Positions 40,423 through 49,977 are shown, counted from the stretch's first letter. The stretch is DNA of 64,000 bases from Spirochaetaceae bacterium (GCA_026710565.1 JAPOQV010000210.1:36001-100000), one strand, 5' to 3'. Notes: generated by a model not told the origin, from the sequence alone. Made by a program: numbers and translations.

Positions 40423-42387
40423 ATGGGCAAGATCATCGGTATCGACTTGGGGACCACCAACTCCTGTGTTTCCGTGATGGAGGGGGGCGAACCGGCGGTG
40501 GTGCAGAACTCCGAGGGCCAGCGCACCACTCCTTCGATCGTGGCGTTCACCGACAAGGGGCGCCTGGTGGGGCAGCCGGCGAAGAACCAGATGGTCACCA
40601 ACCCGGAACGGACGGTGTATTCGATCAAGCGCTTCATGGGCCGGCGCTTTGCCGAGGTTCCGGAAGAGATCAAGATGGTGACGTACCGGGTCACCGACTC
40701 GGGCAACGACGTCCGGGTGCACATCGACGACAAGCAGTACTCGCCGCCCGAGATCTCGGCCGCGGTGCTGCAGAAGATGAAGGAGACGGCGGAGAACTAC
40801 CTCGGCGAAACGGTGACCGAGGCGGTGATCACCGTCCCCGCCTACTTCAACGACTCGCAGCGGCAGGCGACCAAGGACGCCGGGCGGATCGCCGGCCTCG
40901 ACGTCAAGCGGATCGTCAACGAGCCGACCGCCGCAGCGCTCGCCTACGGGCTCAACAAGGAAGGATCCGAGGAGAAGATCGCGGTCTACGACCTTGGCGG
41001 CGGCACCTTCGACATCTCCATCCTCGAACTCGGCGACGGCGTGTTCGAAGTCAAGTCCACCAATGGCGATACGCATCTGGGAGGCGACAATTTCGACCAG
41101 CGGGTCATCGACTGGCTCATCACCAGTTTCAAGAACGACAACGGCATCGACCTGTCGAACGACAGGATGGCGCTGCAGCGCCTCAAGGAGGCGGCGGAGA
41201 AGGCGAAGATCGAGCTTTCCGGCACGCAGAGCACGGAGATCAACCTGCCATTCATCACCGCGGATTCCTCGGGCCCCAAGCATCTTCAGTACACGTTGAC
41301 GAGGGCCCGGTTCGAGCAGATGATCGAGGATTTGGTGCAACAGACGCGGCGCCCCTGCGAGCAGGCGATCAAGGATGCCGGGGTAAGGGCGGACGAGATC
41401 GACCAGGTCATCCTGGTGGGCGGCTCGACCCGCATTCCGGCGGTCCAGCAGCTCGTAGCCGAGTTGTTCGGGAAGGATCCGAACCGCGGCGTCAATCCGG
41501 ACGAGGTGGTCGCGGTCGGAGCGGCCATCCAGGGCGGTATCCTGGGCGGAGACGTCAAGGACGTCCTGCTCCTGGACGTCACCCCGCTGTCGCTCGGCAT
41601 CGAGACGCTCGGGCAAGTGTTCACACGGCTGATAGAGCGCAACACGACGATCCCCACCCGCAAGAGCCAGATCTTCTCCACCGCTGCCGACAACCAGACC
41701 GCGGTCTCCATTCACGTGCTGCAGGGGGAGCGCGAGATGGCCACGCAGAACCGCACCCTTGGCAGATTCGATCTGATCGGGATTCCGGCGGCGCCCCGCG
41801 GCGTCCCGCAGATCGAGGTCGCCTTCGACATCGATGCCAACGGGATCGTCCACGTTTCCGCCAAGGATCTCGGCACCGGCAAGGAACAGAAGATCCGCAT
41901 CGAGTCTTCCTCCGGACTCTCCGAGGACGAGATCGAGCGCATGGTGAAGGACGCGGAGGTCCACGCCGACGAAGACAAGAGCGCCCGGGAGGCCGCCGAG
42001 GCCAGGAACGAGGCGGACAGCCTGATCTACGCAACCGAGAAGTCGCTCAGCGACTACGGTGACAAGGTCGGCGCGGACGACCGGGAGAAGATCACCGCCG
42101 CGATCGCGGAGCTGAAGCAGGCCGTCGAAGGCAACGACAACGCCGCGATCAGGGAGAAGACCGAAGCGCTCAAGCAGGCTTCCCACAAGCTCGCAGAAGA
42201 GGTGTACAAGGACGCTCAGCAGAAGGCGTCCGCGGAGGCGGGCGGTCCCGCCGGCGACACGCAGGATGCCGGCGCCGGGAACGACTCGCAGAGTGATGCC
42301 GACCAGGGAGCCAACGGCGAGGGTGCAGGTGGTTCGGTTCAGGACGCCGACTACGAGGTGGTCGACGACGACGAGAAGCGCGGCTAG
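40423..42387 (+). CDS. dnaK: Molecular chaperone DnaK (Hsp70)
   Basis: 654 residues from ATG 40423, giving the standard [20 protein letters not shown]. The ATPase domain has [33 protein letters not shown] and [20 protein letters not shown]; the substrate domain begins at [13 protein letters not shown]. The C-terminus is Ala/Gly/Asp-rich and ends [11 protein letters not shown], a variant of the EEVD-like tail. AAGGAAGG precedes the start, so an upstream ATG at 40393 inside grpE is rejected. hrcA is not in this cluster, unlike in many bacteria. Confidence 0.97.
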   Translation: MGKIIGIDLGTTNSCVSVMEGGEPAVVQNSEGQRTTPSIVAFTDKGRLVGQPAKNQMVTNPERTVYSIKRFMGRRFAEVPEEIKMVTYRVTDSGNDVRVHIDDKQYSPPEISAAVLQKMKETAENYLGETVTEAVITVPAYFNDSQRQATKDAGRIAGLDVKRIVNEPTAAALAYGLNKEGSEEKIAVYDLGGGTFDISILELGDGVFEVKSTNGDTHLGGDNFDQRVIDWLITSFKNDNGIDLSNDRMALQRLKEAAEKAKIELSGTQSTEINLPFITADSSGPKHLQYTLTRARFEQMIEDLVQQTRRPCEQAIKDAGVRADEIDQVILVGGSTRIPAVQQLVAELFGKDPNRGVNPDEVVAVGAAIQGGILGGDVKDVLLLDVTPLSLGIETLGQVFTRLIERNTTIPTRKSQIFSTAADNQTAVSIHVLQGEREMATQNRTLGRFDLIGIPAAPRGVPQIEVAFDIDANGIVHVSAKDLGTGKEQKIRIESSSGLSEDEIERMVKDAEVHADEDKSAREAAEARNEADSLIYATEKSLSDYGDKVGADDREKITAAIAELKQAVEGNDNAAIREKTEALKQASHKLAEEVYKDAQQKASAEAGGPAGDTQDAGAGNDSQSDADQGANGEGAGGSVQDADYEVVDDDEKRG

Positions 42388-42509
42388 GAGTCTGTCGGAT
42401 GGCCCAGGGTGCCACCGTACAGACTCTCCGGGAGGATGGACTGACCACCACCTGTGGCGGTGACCTTCGCGGTTCCACCGCAGGCGGCGGTGCGGGACGA
42501 TAGCTCACG

Positions 42510-43640
42510 ATGGCCAAGCGCGATTACTACGAGGTTCTGGGGGTAGACCGCTCCGCGGAGCTCGACGAGATCAAGAAGGCGTACCGCAAGCTGGCGGTGC
42601 GCTACCACCCGGACCGCAACACCGGCGACAGCCAGGCCGAGGAACTCTTCAAGGAGGCTACGGAAGCGTACGACGTGCTGGCCAATCCGCAGAAACGGCA
42701 GGCCTACGACCAGTTCGGGTTTGCCGGGGTGGACGGCATGGCCGGTGGTCAGGCGCACGATTTCTCACACGTCTTCCGCGACTTCGAGGACATATTCGGC
42801 GATGTGGGCAGCATCTTCGACTCGTTCTTCACCCGTACCGATCGCCGGCGCGGTGGGGGACGGCGGGGAGGAGCAGGACGTGGGGACGACCTGCGCTACG
42901 ATCTGCGCATACCGTTCGAGCAGGCGGTGTTCGGGACCAAGGCGGAGATCGCCTATCGCCGGCAGGAGGCGTGTTCCCGGTGCGACGGTAGCGGCACCGA
43001 AGGCAGCAGTGGCCGCAGCATCTGTCCGACCTGCGGCGGCTCCGGGCAGGTGCGCCGTAACTCCGGGTTCTTTTCGATCGCGACGTCCTGCCCCTCGTGC
43101 GGGGGTGAGGGGGAGGTGATCGAAAACCCGTGCCGCGCGTGCCGGGGAACCGGGCGTGAACAGAAGGAGCGCAGGCTGCGGGTGACCATCCCGGTCGGCA
43201 TGGAGGACGGCAAACGCATCCAGCTCTCCGGACAGGGGGACGCGGGCATCGGCCGGGCGCCGGCCGGCGACCTGTATGTTTTCGTGCACGTGGAACCGCA
43301 CGCGTGTTACCAGCGTCACGGCGATGATCTGTACTGCGTGATCCCATTGGCGTTTACGCAGGCCGCGCTGGGAACGTCGATCCTGGTCGGCACGCTCGAC
43401 GATCGCCGTATCCGGGTAAAGGTTCCGGCGGGAACGCAGCCGGGCAGATTGCTGCGAGTGCGCGGCGAAGGCGTGCCGCACCTGGACAACCCCGGCCGGC
43501 GCGGCGACCTGTACATCAAGGTCGCGGTGACGGTCCCGGACAGGCTCTCGTCGCAAGCCAGGAAGCTGCTCGGCGAGGTGGCCGAGGGGGTCGGAGAGGA
43601 GGCCAGCCCCGAACCGGTGCCGCTCGCCGAGCTGGAGTAG
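42510..43640 (+). CDS. dnaJ: Co-chaperone DnaJ
   Basis: 376 residues, a full class I DnaJ. The J domain has the HPD triad at H33-P34-D35. A Gly/Phe-rich segment follows, then four CxxCxGxG zinc motifs ([32 protein letters not shown]) from about residue 155 to 212, and two C-terminal substrate domains. It stimulates DnaK. The 122-base gap after dnaK contains no gene. A sensor kinase begins seven bases after the stop, if the ACG start proposed for it is right. Confidence 0.96.
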   Translation: MAKRDYYEVLGVDRSAELDEIKKAYRKLAVRYHPDRNTGDSQAEELFKEATEAYDVLANPQKRQAYDQFGFAGVDGMAGGQAHDFSHVFRDFEDIFGDVGSIFDSFFTRTDRRRGGGRRGGAGRGDDLRYDLRIPFEQAVFGTKAEIAYRRQEACSRCDGSGTEGSSGRSICPTCGGSGQVRRNSGFFSIATSCPSCGGEGEVIENPCRACRGTGREQKERRLRVTIPVGMEDGKRIQLSGQGDAGIGRAPAGDLYVFVHVEPHACYQRHGDDLYCVIPLAFTQAALGTSILVGTLDDRRIRVKVPAGTQPGRLLRVRGEGVPHLDNPGRRGDLYIKVAVTVPDRLSSQARKLLGEVAEGVGEEASPEPVPLAELE

Positions 43641-43646
43641 CCCGCC

Positions 43647-44948
43647 ACGGTACACCCCATCACCATCGGGGCGATCGCACTCGTCACCCTTGCGGTACCC
43701 CTGGGCATGGCGGCCGCTTGGCAGCGCCGCTGGACGTGGACCGGCGTCTGGCAGGTCGCGTTGCTCGCGACGCTGGTGGCGCGGGCGATCGGCAGGATGA
43801 TTCCCGTCGGCGCGGTCGTGGAGATTCTGAGCGCCCAGGGGGTGATCTGGTTCTCCGGCGCATGGTTGGCGGTGCGCGACCGCGGGGTTTCGCCTCGTGT
43901 GTGGCACGCGTTCTGCGTATCGCTCATCGTACAGAACGGCCTGATCGCGGCGTTCGGTCTGCAGGGGACGGTGCCCGCACTGGCGCTGTCGTCGTTGACG
44001 CTGGCCGTGTCCGCTGCTGCCGGACCGCTTCAGTTGTTGGCGTCGGGCGCGATCGCCACCCGGCCCCGCGTTCGCGCCGTCGTCGTCGCGTTCGCCGCTC
44101 TGGCGGTGGCGGGTGCGCTGTACGAACGCTGGACGGACCATCTCGGGTTGCCGCGCCTCGCGCCCGGCCTTTGGTGTGAGCTCGCGTTGCTGGTTGCGGC
44201 GGTGGTGGCGAACCAACTGTACACGGGCCCGTTCCGGCCTCGGTACGTGGACGCCGCTCGTGCCGAGCTTGCGGAGTCGGAAGCGCGTCTGCAGATGCAG
44301 AGCCGGCTCGCGTCGGTCGGCCAACTGGCCACCGGGGCCGTGCATGGGGTCAAGAACGCGCTGTCCGCAATCGGTCTGGCGGCCGACTGGGGAACGGCGG
44401 CGGGCTCGGACGGTGACGCGCAGCGCAGCCTGCAGCTCATCCGCCGCAACGTCCGCGCCGCGCACCAGGACCTGGAACGGCTGCTGCGCGAGATCAAGGA
44501 CGACGAGGCGCGCGACGCGGACGTAACGGAGGTAGTTCAGGCGGTCGCGGAATCCATGCGCATCGCCGTGCGTCCGCATCGGGCGACCCTGCTGGTCGAC
44601 CTGCAGCCGGGACTCATGGCCGCGATCGGACCGAGCGATCTGACCATCGTGGTTTCCAGTCTGGTAGAGAACGCTGCCCGGGCCGGCAGCGGGTCACCCT
44701 CGACCACGATCCGCATCGCCTCGCGGCGCGGGACGGCCGGCACGGTGATCGTCGACGTGATCGATGACGCCGGCGGGATGGACGCCAAGACCGCGACCGC
44801 GGCGTTCGAACTGGGTACCTCCGGAGACCAGAGCACGGGACTGGGTCTGCCCCTGAGCAGCAAGCTCGTCGAGAGCGCAGGTGGTGAGCTGAAGTGGCAT
44901 CCCGTGGAGGGCGGCTCGCGCTTCACGATCGAGCTTCCCGAGGCATAG
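43647..44948 (+). CDS. Sensor histidine kinase-like protein with probable ACG start
   Basis: 433 residues from ACG 43647, nine bases after GGAG. The first ordinary start (ATG 43707) would cut off half of a clear membrane helix (ITIGAIALVTLAVPLGMAAA). Five or six further hydrophobic segments follow. The dimerisation box is LASVGQLATGAVHGVKNAL with His233; the residue after the His is Gly, where active kinases have Glu or Asp. The ATPase domain has SLVENAARAG, DDAGGMD and STGLGLPLSSKLVESAGG. No response regulator gene is adjacent. Two DNA methyltransferase genes follow directly. Confidence 0.8.
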   Translation, partial: TVHPITIGAIALVTLAVPLGMAAAWQRRWTWTGVWQVALLATLVARAIGRMIPVGAVVEILSAQGVIWFSGAWLAVRDRGVSPRVWHAFCVSLIVQNGLIAAFGLQGTVPALALSSLTLAVSAAAGPLQLLASGAIATRPRVRAVVVAFAALAVAGALYERWTDHLGLPRLAPGLWCELALLVAAVVANQLYTGPFRPRYVDAARAELAESEARLQMQSRLASVGQLATGAVHGVKNALSAIGLAADWGTAAGSDGDAQRSLQLIRRNVRAAHQDLERLLREIKDDEARDADVTEVVQAVAESMRIAVRPHRATLLVDLQPGLMAAIGPSDLTIVVSSLVENAARAGSGSPSTTIRIASRRGTAGTVIVDVIDDAGGMDAKTATAAFELGTSGDQSTGLGLPLSSKLVESAGGELKWHPVEGGSRFTIELPEA

Positions 44949-44964
44949 CCGGTCGGTCCCGGCG

Positions 44965-46044
44965 GTGATGCGGCACGCTCCGGAGGTCGGGGACTCGCGC
45001 ACGGTCCTTCGCTGCCCGACCGTCGCCACGACCAGCCGGAAGTTCCTGGGATGCAAGCGGCGTCTGGCTCGCTGGATCGCGGACTCCATCTTCGCTGTCG
45101 CCGGGAGGCCGACGGTCTTTGTCGACGGCTTCTGCGGGACCGGTGCGATCGGCCTGGAGATGCTGTCCCGGGGGGTGGGCAGCCTCACCTGCGTCGACAA
45201 TCTGCGTTCGAACACGTTGATCCTCGACGGCGTGCTGTCCCGCCCGGATCCGGAGCGGCTGCGCTCGGCGCTGCGCGATCTCAACGCGATGCGGCCGCGG
45301 TCGGGTTATGCGACGCGTTGGTATTCGGACACCTACTTCACGCGGGACAACTGCATGCGCATCGACGCCATCCGTCCGGGTGTGGACCGGCTCATGAAGG
45401 CGGGCCGCATCGGCCCCGCCGAGCGGTCGTCACTGCTTGCCAGCCTGCTGCTGGCATGCGACCGGGCCGCAAATACCGTCGGACAGTACGACGCGTACCT
45501 CAAGCACCTCGGCAGCAGCCCGATCGAGGGAGGTCGTCACGTGGTCGACGCACGCGTCTACGAGCCTCTGCGCCTCGTTCCGCTTCGCACGATCGACGCA
45601 CCGGGAGCGAAGGTGCTCACCGGAGACCTCCTCGACATGGCACCGCGCATCGAGGCCGACGTCGTCTACCTCGATCCTCCCTATACCACGCGGCAGTACA
45701 TCGACAACTACCACGTCCTGGAGAACATCGCGCGTTGGCAGCGGCCGGAGCTGTCGGGGAAGACACGGAAGTTCCCGCGAGGCCGGCTGAAGAGCCCGTT
45801 CAGCACCCGCCGCGGCGCGGCGCGGGCGATCGCCACGCTGCTCTCGGGGCTGCGGGCGCGGTGGATCGCGGTCTCGTACGGCTCGGAGGGCATCGTCCCG
45901 ATTGACGAACTGGTCGCCCTGGCGCGCTGCCGGGGACCCGTCCGCACGTTTTCGCGTCCGTATCCGGTGTTCGGACGCGGTGCGGGCGTGGCGCGGCGCC
46001 GGTCGGTGACCGAGTACCTCGTGATGATCGGGCCGCGGCGATGA
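44965..46044 (+). CDS. D12-class adenine-specific DNA methyltransferase
   Basis: 359 residues from GTG 44965 (ATG 44968 is adjacent). Motif X is KFLGCKRRLARWIADSIF, motif I (AdoMet binding) is FVDGFCGTGAIGLEML, and motif IV is DPPY at residues 237-240, followed by TTRQYIDNYHVLENIARW. This order is typical of N6-adenine methyltransferases of the D12 family. The first 25 residues are probably not conserved. The next gene overlaps by ATGA and is a second DNA methyltransferase; no restriction endonuclease is nearby, so the pair looks orphan. Confidence 0.85.
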   Translation: MMRHAPEVGDSRTVLRCPTVATTSRKFLGCKRRLARWIADSIFAVAGRPTVFVDGFCGTGAIGLEMLSRGVGSLTCVDNLRSNTLILDGVLSRPDPERLRSALRDLNAMRPRSGYATRWYSDTYFTRDNCMRIDAIRPGVDRLMKAGRIGPAERSSLLASLLLACDRAANTVGQYDAYLKHLGSSPIEGGRHVVDARVYEPLRLVPLRTIDAPGAKVLTGDLLDMAPRIEADVVYLDPPYTTRQYIDNYHVLENIARWQRPELSGKTRKFPRGRLKSPFSTRRGAARAIATLLSGLRARWIAVSYGSEGIVPIDELVALARCRGPVRTFSRPYPVFGRGAGVARRRSVTEYLVMIGPRR

Positions 46045-46904
46045 GCGCCGGCAAGCGGGAACTGTTCGATCCCGACGGGCGGTCCCGCGGATTCTACTCG
46101 GAGCGCAATCGGCTGAACGACCTTACCGGCAAGGAGTGGCTGTACTGGACCCGTTCGGTGATCAACCGCCCCTACCCCGTCGATCACCAGCACCGCATCC
46201 GGCGAGCTCATGGCGGCCAGAAGCCGCCGGCGCTGTGCGCGGATCTGGTCCGCATATTCAGCAAGTCGGGGGAGTCCGTGCTCGATCCATTCATGGGCGT
46301 GGGCGGCGTGCTGCTCGGGGCGGAGCTCGCCGATCGGAGTGCGACAGGCATCGAGATCAACCCGCGCTGGATCAGCCTGTATCGGCAGGTGTGCACCCTG
46401 GAGGGACTGGGAGGGATGGAGACTCATGCGGGCGATGCCGCGGAGGGGCTCCTCAAGCTGGAGGGGCGCCGCTTCCAGCTCATTCTCACCGACGTTCCGT
46501 ACTGGCAGATGGAGACCGCTCCGCGGTCGACGGGCACATTCAAGCGAGTCGGTCAGCCGGCCGCTCCCCGGCGGCCGACGCGGCTGCGCGGCCACAGCGA
46601 CGTCCGATATCCGAGCAAGCGGGCGTGGCTCGATGCCATGGAGGGGATCTTCACCCAGGCGACCGCCCTGCTGGATCACAACCGCTACCTCGCCACGTTC
46701 ATCGGCGACATGTACCTGCAGGGCCGCTACCATTGCCTGTCCGCTGAACTGGCCGAAACCCTCAGCGCCATTCCCGGCCTGGTGTGGAAGGCCAATCTCG
46801 TCTGGTACGACGTTGCCAAGGCACTGCATCTCTACGGCTATCAGTACGCGTACATTCCCTCCATGGTCCATCAGAACATCCTGGTGTTCCGCAAGGAGGA
46901 GTGA
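46041..46904 (+). CDS. Second DNA methyltransferase, N4/N6 class
   Basis: 287 residues, ATG inside the previous stop. Motif I is VLDPFMGVGGVLLGAELADR with GIEIN, as in the N6_N4 methylase family. Motif IV reads DVPY at residues 151-154 instead of DPPY or SPPY. A conserved C-terminal block (LVWYDVAKALHLYGYQYAY) ends with MVHQNILVFRKEE, a common ending in these enzymes. With the gene before it, it could methylate both strands of an asymmetric site. The Val in motif IV leaves activity open. Confidence 0.82.
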   Translation: MSAGKRELFDPDGRSRGFYSERNRLNDLTGKEWLYWTRSVINRPYPVDHQHRIRRAHGGQKPPALCADLVRIFSKSGESVLDPFMGVGGVLLGAELADRSATGIEINPRWISLYRQVCTLEGLGGMETHAGDAAEGLLKLEGRRFQLILTDVPYWQMETAPRSTGTFKRVGQPAAPRRPTRLRGHSDVRYPSKRAWLDAMEGIFTQATALLDHNRYLATFIGDMYLQGRYHCLSAELAETLSAIPGLVWKANLVWYDVAKALHLYGYQYAYIPSMVHQNILVFRKEE

Positions 46905-46920
46905 TGCGGGAGGGAGCCCG

Positions 46921-47685
46921 GTGGGCGTGAGCCACGCTCGTCATCGGTACGTCCATGGATTTCGAGCGATCGAGGAACTGCTGTCGGCTCCATCGCCGGG
47001 CAGCGTGCTCATGCTTGCCCGCGCCGGTGCCCGGCACCGGAAACTGGCGCACTTGGCGGCCGAGTCGGGAGTTCCCGTGCGGCGCACGAGCGACGGCGAG
47101 CTGAGCCGGCACGCCGACCCGGAACGCCATCGCGGAGCGCTGCTACGAATCCGTGAACGACCGCCGCGGACGGATGACCGGCGACTGGAAGAGCTCGCGG
47201 CTCGAGCCGACGGGCCCGCCCTGATTCTTGCGGTGGACGGGGTCACCGACACCGCCAACCTGGGGGGAATCCTCCGTTCCGCCGAGTGCTTCGGGGTCGA
47301 CATCGTGGTGCTGCAGGCGGACCGCGCCGCTGCCGTCACCCCGGCGGCGATTCGCGCGGCCGCCGGGGCTACGGCCTACCTGACGATTGTCACGGTCACC
47401 AACCTGGCGCGGGCGCTCTCGCGTCTTCAGCGGGGTGGCTTCTGGGTTGTCGGGGCCGATCTCGACGGACAGCCCCTGGAGGGATACCGATTCGCGGAGC
47501 GCAGCGTCGTCGTCGTGGGGTCGGAGGGATCGGGGATCCGTCCCGGCGTTCGCGCACGCTGCGACGCGCTGGTGACCGTGGAGACCGTCGGCAGCGTCGG
47601 CTCGCTCAACGTGGGCGTGGCTGCCGGGATCGTGCTGTACCGTGCGGCACGATCTCATGCTGCTGCCAGTCGCCCGTGCGCCTGA
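46921..47685 (+). CDS. TrmH/SpoU-family RNA 2'-O-methyltransferase (RlmB-like)
   Basis: 254 residues from GTG 46921 (GTG 46927 also possible), following GGGAGGGAG. An N-terminal substrate-binding domain (HGFRAIEELLSAPSPGSVLM) precedes the SPOUT knot: VDGVTDTANLGGILRSAECF, then VVVVGSEGSGIRPGVR and GSVGSLNVGVAAGIVLYRA. The arrangement matches RlmB, which modifies G2251 of 23S rRNA, but the third motif has VGSLN where ESLN is usual. A longer open frame starting at 46210 reads through the methyltransferase gene and is rejected. Confidence 0.87.
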   Translation: MGVSHARHRYVHGFRAIEELLSAPSPGSVLMLARAGARHRKLAHLAAESGVPVRRTSDGELSRHADPERHRGALLRIRERPPRTDDRRLEELAARADGPALILAVDGVTDTANLGGILRSAECFGVDIVVLQADRAAAVTPAAIRAAAGATAYLTIVTVTNLARALSRLQRGGFWVVGADLDGQPLEGYRFAERSVVVVGSEGSGIRPGVRARCDALVTVETVGSVGSLNVGVAAGIVLYRAARSHAAASRPCA

Positions 47686-47722
47686 CCGGGGAACGCTGCC
47701 GCGACGGGTGACGGGAAGCCCC

Positions 47723-48976
47723 CTATCGGTTACCCCGGAAGGCGCGGGCGATGTCGCGGCGGTACCAGGCGCCCTCGAAGCGGATCCTCTCCGCCACCTC
47801 GTAGGCGTGGGCGGCCGCCCCGGCGAGGTCTTGGCCAAGGCCCACCGCGGAAAAACACCGGCCCCCGCCGGTTACCACGCCACCGTCGCGAGTCCGCGTG
47901 CTCGCGTGAAAAATCAACCCGCGGTCAGGGGCCGCGACCGGAAGGTCCACCGGAAAGCCGGTTTCGTAACGCTCCGGGTATCCGCCGGAAGCGACCACCA
48001 CGCACACGGCCGCCCGGTCCTGCGTCGGAGCGTCCGGCAGTCGCCCTGCGGCGACGGCTTCGAGCAGGGAGGCCAGATCGGTGTCCAGGGAAGGAATGAG
48101 CGCCTGCGCCTCCGGGTCTCCGAAACGGACGTTGTACTCGATCACCTTGGGTCCGTCATCGGTGACCATCAGCCCCACGTAGAGCACGCCCCGGTAACTC
48201 AGGCACTCCTCGGCCATGCCGCGTACCGTGGGCTCGATGATCCGGGCCCGAATCCGCCGGTCCAGCTCCTCGGTAATCCACGGCACCGGGGTGATCGATC
48301 CCATGCCGCCGGTATTGAGGCCGACCTCGCCTTCATGCTGCTTCTTGTAGTCCGCGCAGTAAGGGAACAGGAGGTAGTCGCCACGGCCGCCGCCCGGCAA
48401 CAGCACGAAGGCGGAAAGCTCGGGGCCGCTCAGGTGCTCCTCAAGAAGAACGGAACCCGATCGCAGTCCGTCCCGGGCGAACTCGACCAGAGCATCCACG
48501 TCTTCCGAGTCCAGCACGCCCTTGCCGTCCGCGAGACCGTCGCGCTTGACGACGAGCGGCCGTTCCGAGCTCCGCAGCAACCGCTCCGCCGTTCCGACCT
48601 CGTGCACGTGCTGCGAACGTGCCGTCGGCACCCCGTGCCGGGCCATGAACTCCTTGGCAAAGGACTTGCTCGACTCGAGCCGGGAGGCGGCGCGGGATGC
48701 GCCGAGCGCGGCGACTCCGGCAGCGTTCAGGCGGTCGACGACGCCGGCGGCCAGCGGTGCCTCGGGGCCGATCACCGCCAGATCGATCTCGTGCGTGCGG
48801 CACGCCGCCAGTACGGCGTCCGGGTCGAGCGGGTCCAGTGAGGCAAGATTGCCGGCGACCTCCGCCGTGCCGGCGTTGCCGGGGCCGGCGTACAGGTGGC
48901 TGACGGTCGAGCTGCGCGACAGGGCCCAGACCAGTGCGCTCTCCCGCGCTCCGGAGCCGATCACCAGCGCCTTCAT
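47723..48976 (-). CDS. purD: Phosphoribosylamine-glycine ligase
   Basis: 417 residues, normal PurD length; second committed step of purine synthesis. The N-terminus is MKALVIGSGARESALVWAL; the family has GSGGREHA, so the usual His is Ser here. VIGPEAPLAAGVVDRLNAAG and the ATP-grasp domain (SSKSFAKEFMARHGVPTA, SGPELSAFVLLPGG) follow; GLNTGGMGSITPVPW and MVTDDGPKVIEYNVRFGDPE are signature segments. It lies 31 bases downstream of tatD and is convergent with the RlmB-like gene. Confidence 0.94.
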   Translation of the reverse strand: MKALVIGSGARESALVWALSRSSTVSHLYAGPGNAGTAEVAGNLASLDPLDPDAVLAACRTHEIDLAVIGPEAPLAAGVVDRLNAAGVAALGASRAASRLESSKSFAKEFMARHGVPTARSQHVHEVGTAERLLRSSERPLVVKRDGLADGKGVLDSEDVDALVEFARDGLRSGSVLLEEHLSGPELSAFVLLPGGGRGDYLLFPYCADYKKQHEGEVGLNTGGMGSITPVPWITEELDRRIRARIIEPTVRGMAEECLSYRGVLYVGLMVTDDGPKVIEYNVRFGDPEAQALIPSLDTDLASLLEAVAAGRLPDAPTQDRAAVCVVVASGGYPERYETGFPVDLPVAAPDRGLIFHASTRTRDGGVVTGGGRCFSAVGLGQDLAGAAAHAYEVAERIRFEGAWYRRDIARAFRGNR

Positions 48977-49007
48977 CCGGGGCCGGTTGAAACTCCCGGT
49001 CGGCCGG

Positions 49008-49835
49008 TCACGGAGGGGCGTCAGTCCCGCCGCCGCTCACGCCGAAGAAGCGCTCGCTGTTGGCGAACACGGCGTCCGCGAACTCCTCCAGCGGCATGTC
49101 GCGCAGTTCTGCGACAAAGCGTGCGGTCTCTCGCAGATACGCGGGGCGATTGCGTTCACCGCGGCGGGACGCCGGTACCATGAACGGAGTCTCGGTTTCC
49201 AGGAGCAATCGCTCCAGCGGGATGGCTGCCGCCACCTCCTGCAGGGTGCGAGCGCTGCGATAGGTGACGTTGCCGGCGAAGGAGATGAACAGGTTGAGCT
49301 CCAGCGCACGCGTCGCGAACTCCAGGTCTTCCGAGTAACAGTGGAGCACGCCGCCGCGCTCCGGCAGTTTGTCCCGCAACACCGCCAGCAGATCGGAGCC
49401 GGCATCGCGGTTGTGGATCACCACCGGCAGACCGACGTGGTCGGCGATCTCGAGCTGGCGCACGAACAGGCTGATCTGCGAGTCACGGTCGCCGTACTTG
49501 CGGTAGTAGTCGAGCCCGGTCTCGCCGATCGCCACCACGCGCTCGCCACCGGCCAGATCGGCCAACCGCGTCTCCCAGCCGTTCGGGAGGCGGTCTACCT
49601 CTGACGGAGAAATGCCTGCGCTATAGTAGATTGAAGGATCCTGTCCGAGTTGCCGGTAGGTGTCGGCAAAGTCGGCCAGGTCGTTCGAAATGCAGACGAA
49701 CGCCTGTACGCCGGCATGCTTGGCTTCCTGCACCGCCAGGAGCTGCTCGATGGGGTCATCGTGGATGAGAGCGAGATGGGCGTGAGTGTCGAACAGTTGC
49801 ATGCTTTCTTCTTCGGTGGGTGAGGACTGGTCCAT
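49008..49835 (-). CDS. tatD: TatD-family metal-dependent deoxyribonuclease
   Basis: 275 residues. Metal ligands of the TIM barrel are visible: DTHAHL near residue 16, AIGETGLDYYRKYG, LPVVIHNRDAG, GVLHCYSED and LLLETETPFM. TatD enzymes are 3'-5' exonucleases or D-aminoacyl-tRNA-related hydrolases. The LETDxP motif reads LETETP. ATG at 49802 is an alternative start that would give the compact MQLFDTHAHL. The purD gene follows on the same strand. Confidence 0.9.
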   Translation of the reverse strand: MDQSSPTEEESMQLFDTHAHLALIHDDPIEQLLAVQEAKHAGVQAFVCISNDLADFADTYRQLGQDPSIYYSAGISPSEVDRLPNGWETRLADLAGGERVVAIGETGLDYYRKYGDRDSQISLFVRQLEIADHVGLPVVIHNRDAGSDLLAVLRDKLPERGGVLHCYSEDLEFATRALELNLFISFAGNVTYRSARTLQEVAAAIPLERLLLETETPFMVPASRRGERNRPAYLRETARFVAELRDMPLEEFADAVFANSERFFGVSGGGTDAPP

Positions 49836-49854
49836 GCCCGGACAAGGTGCCGGT

Positions 49855-49884
49855 TTGACAGGAGAGTGGCCTGAACGCTACCGT
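49855..49884 (+). promoter_or_regulatory. Candidate promoter of the M23 peptidase operon
   Basis: TTGACA at 49855-49860 and TACCGT at 49879-49884 with an 18-base spacer. The leader to the proposed start at 49978 would be about 85 bases. Confidence 0.45.
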
Positions 49885-49904
49885 GACGGTCAGGCTTCGG
49901 TCAA
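49875..49904 (-). promoter_or_regulatory. Candidate tatD promoter, overlapping the divergent one
   Basis: On the minus strand, TTGACC (49899-49904) and TAGCGT (49875-49880) are 18 bases apart. The -10 shares two bases with the -10 of the plus-strand promoter, so polymerase could not occupy both at once. Confidence 0.45.
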
Positions 49905-49977
49905 GATGGTGCCGGAGCGGGGTCCCCGAACCATCTCGAACACTACCGTGCAATCAGGTTTTCGTGGTCGGAACGAC

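Noticed and set aside
40153..42186. 677-codon open frame antisense to dnaK
   Set aside because: Same type of GC-driven shadow; dnaK is unambiguous on the other strand.
42765..44579. 604-codon minus-strand open frame across dnaJ and the kinase
   Set aside because: Composition is Arg/Pro/Ala noise and it crosses two genes with clear conserved motifs on the plus strand.
49786..49977. Longer N-terminus for the M23 peptidase
   Set aside because: It would overlap tatD on the other strand and run through both divergent promoters; the added residues are not hydrophobic or conserved.
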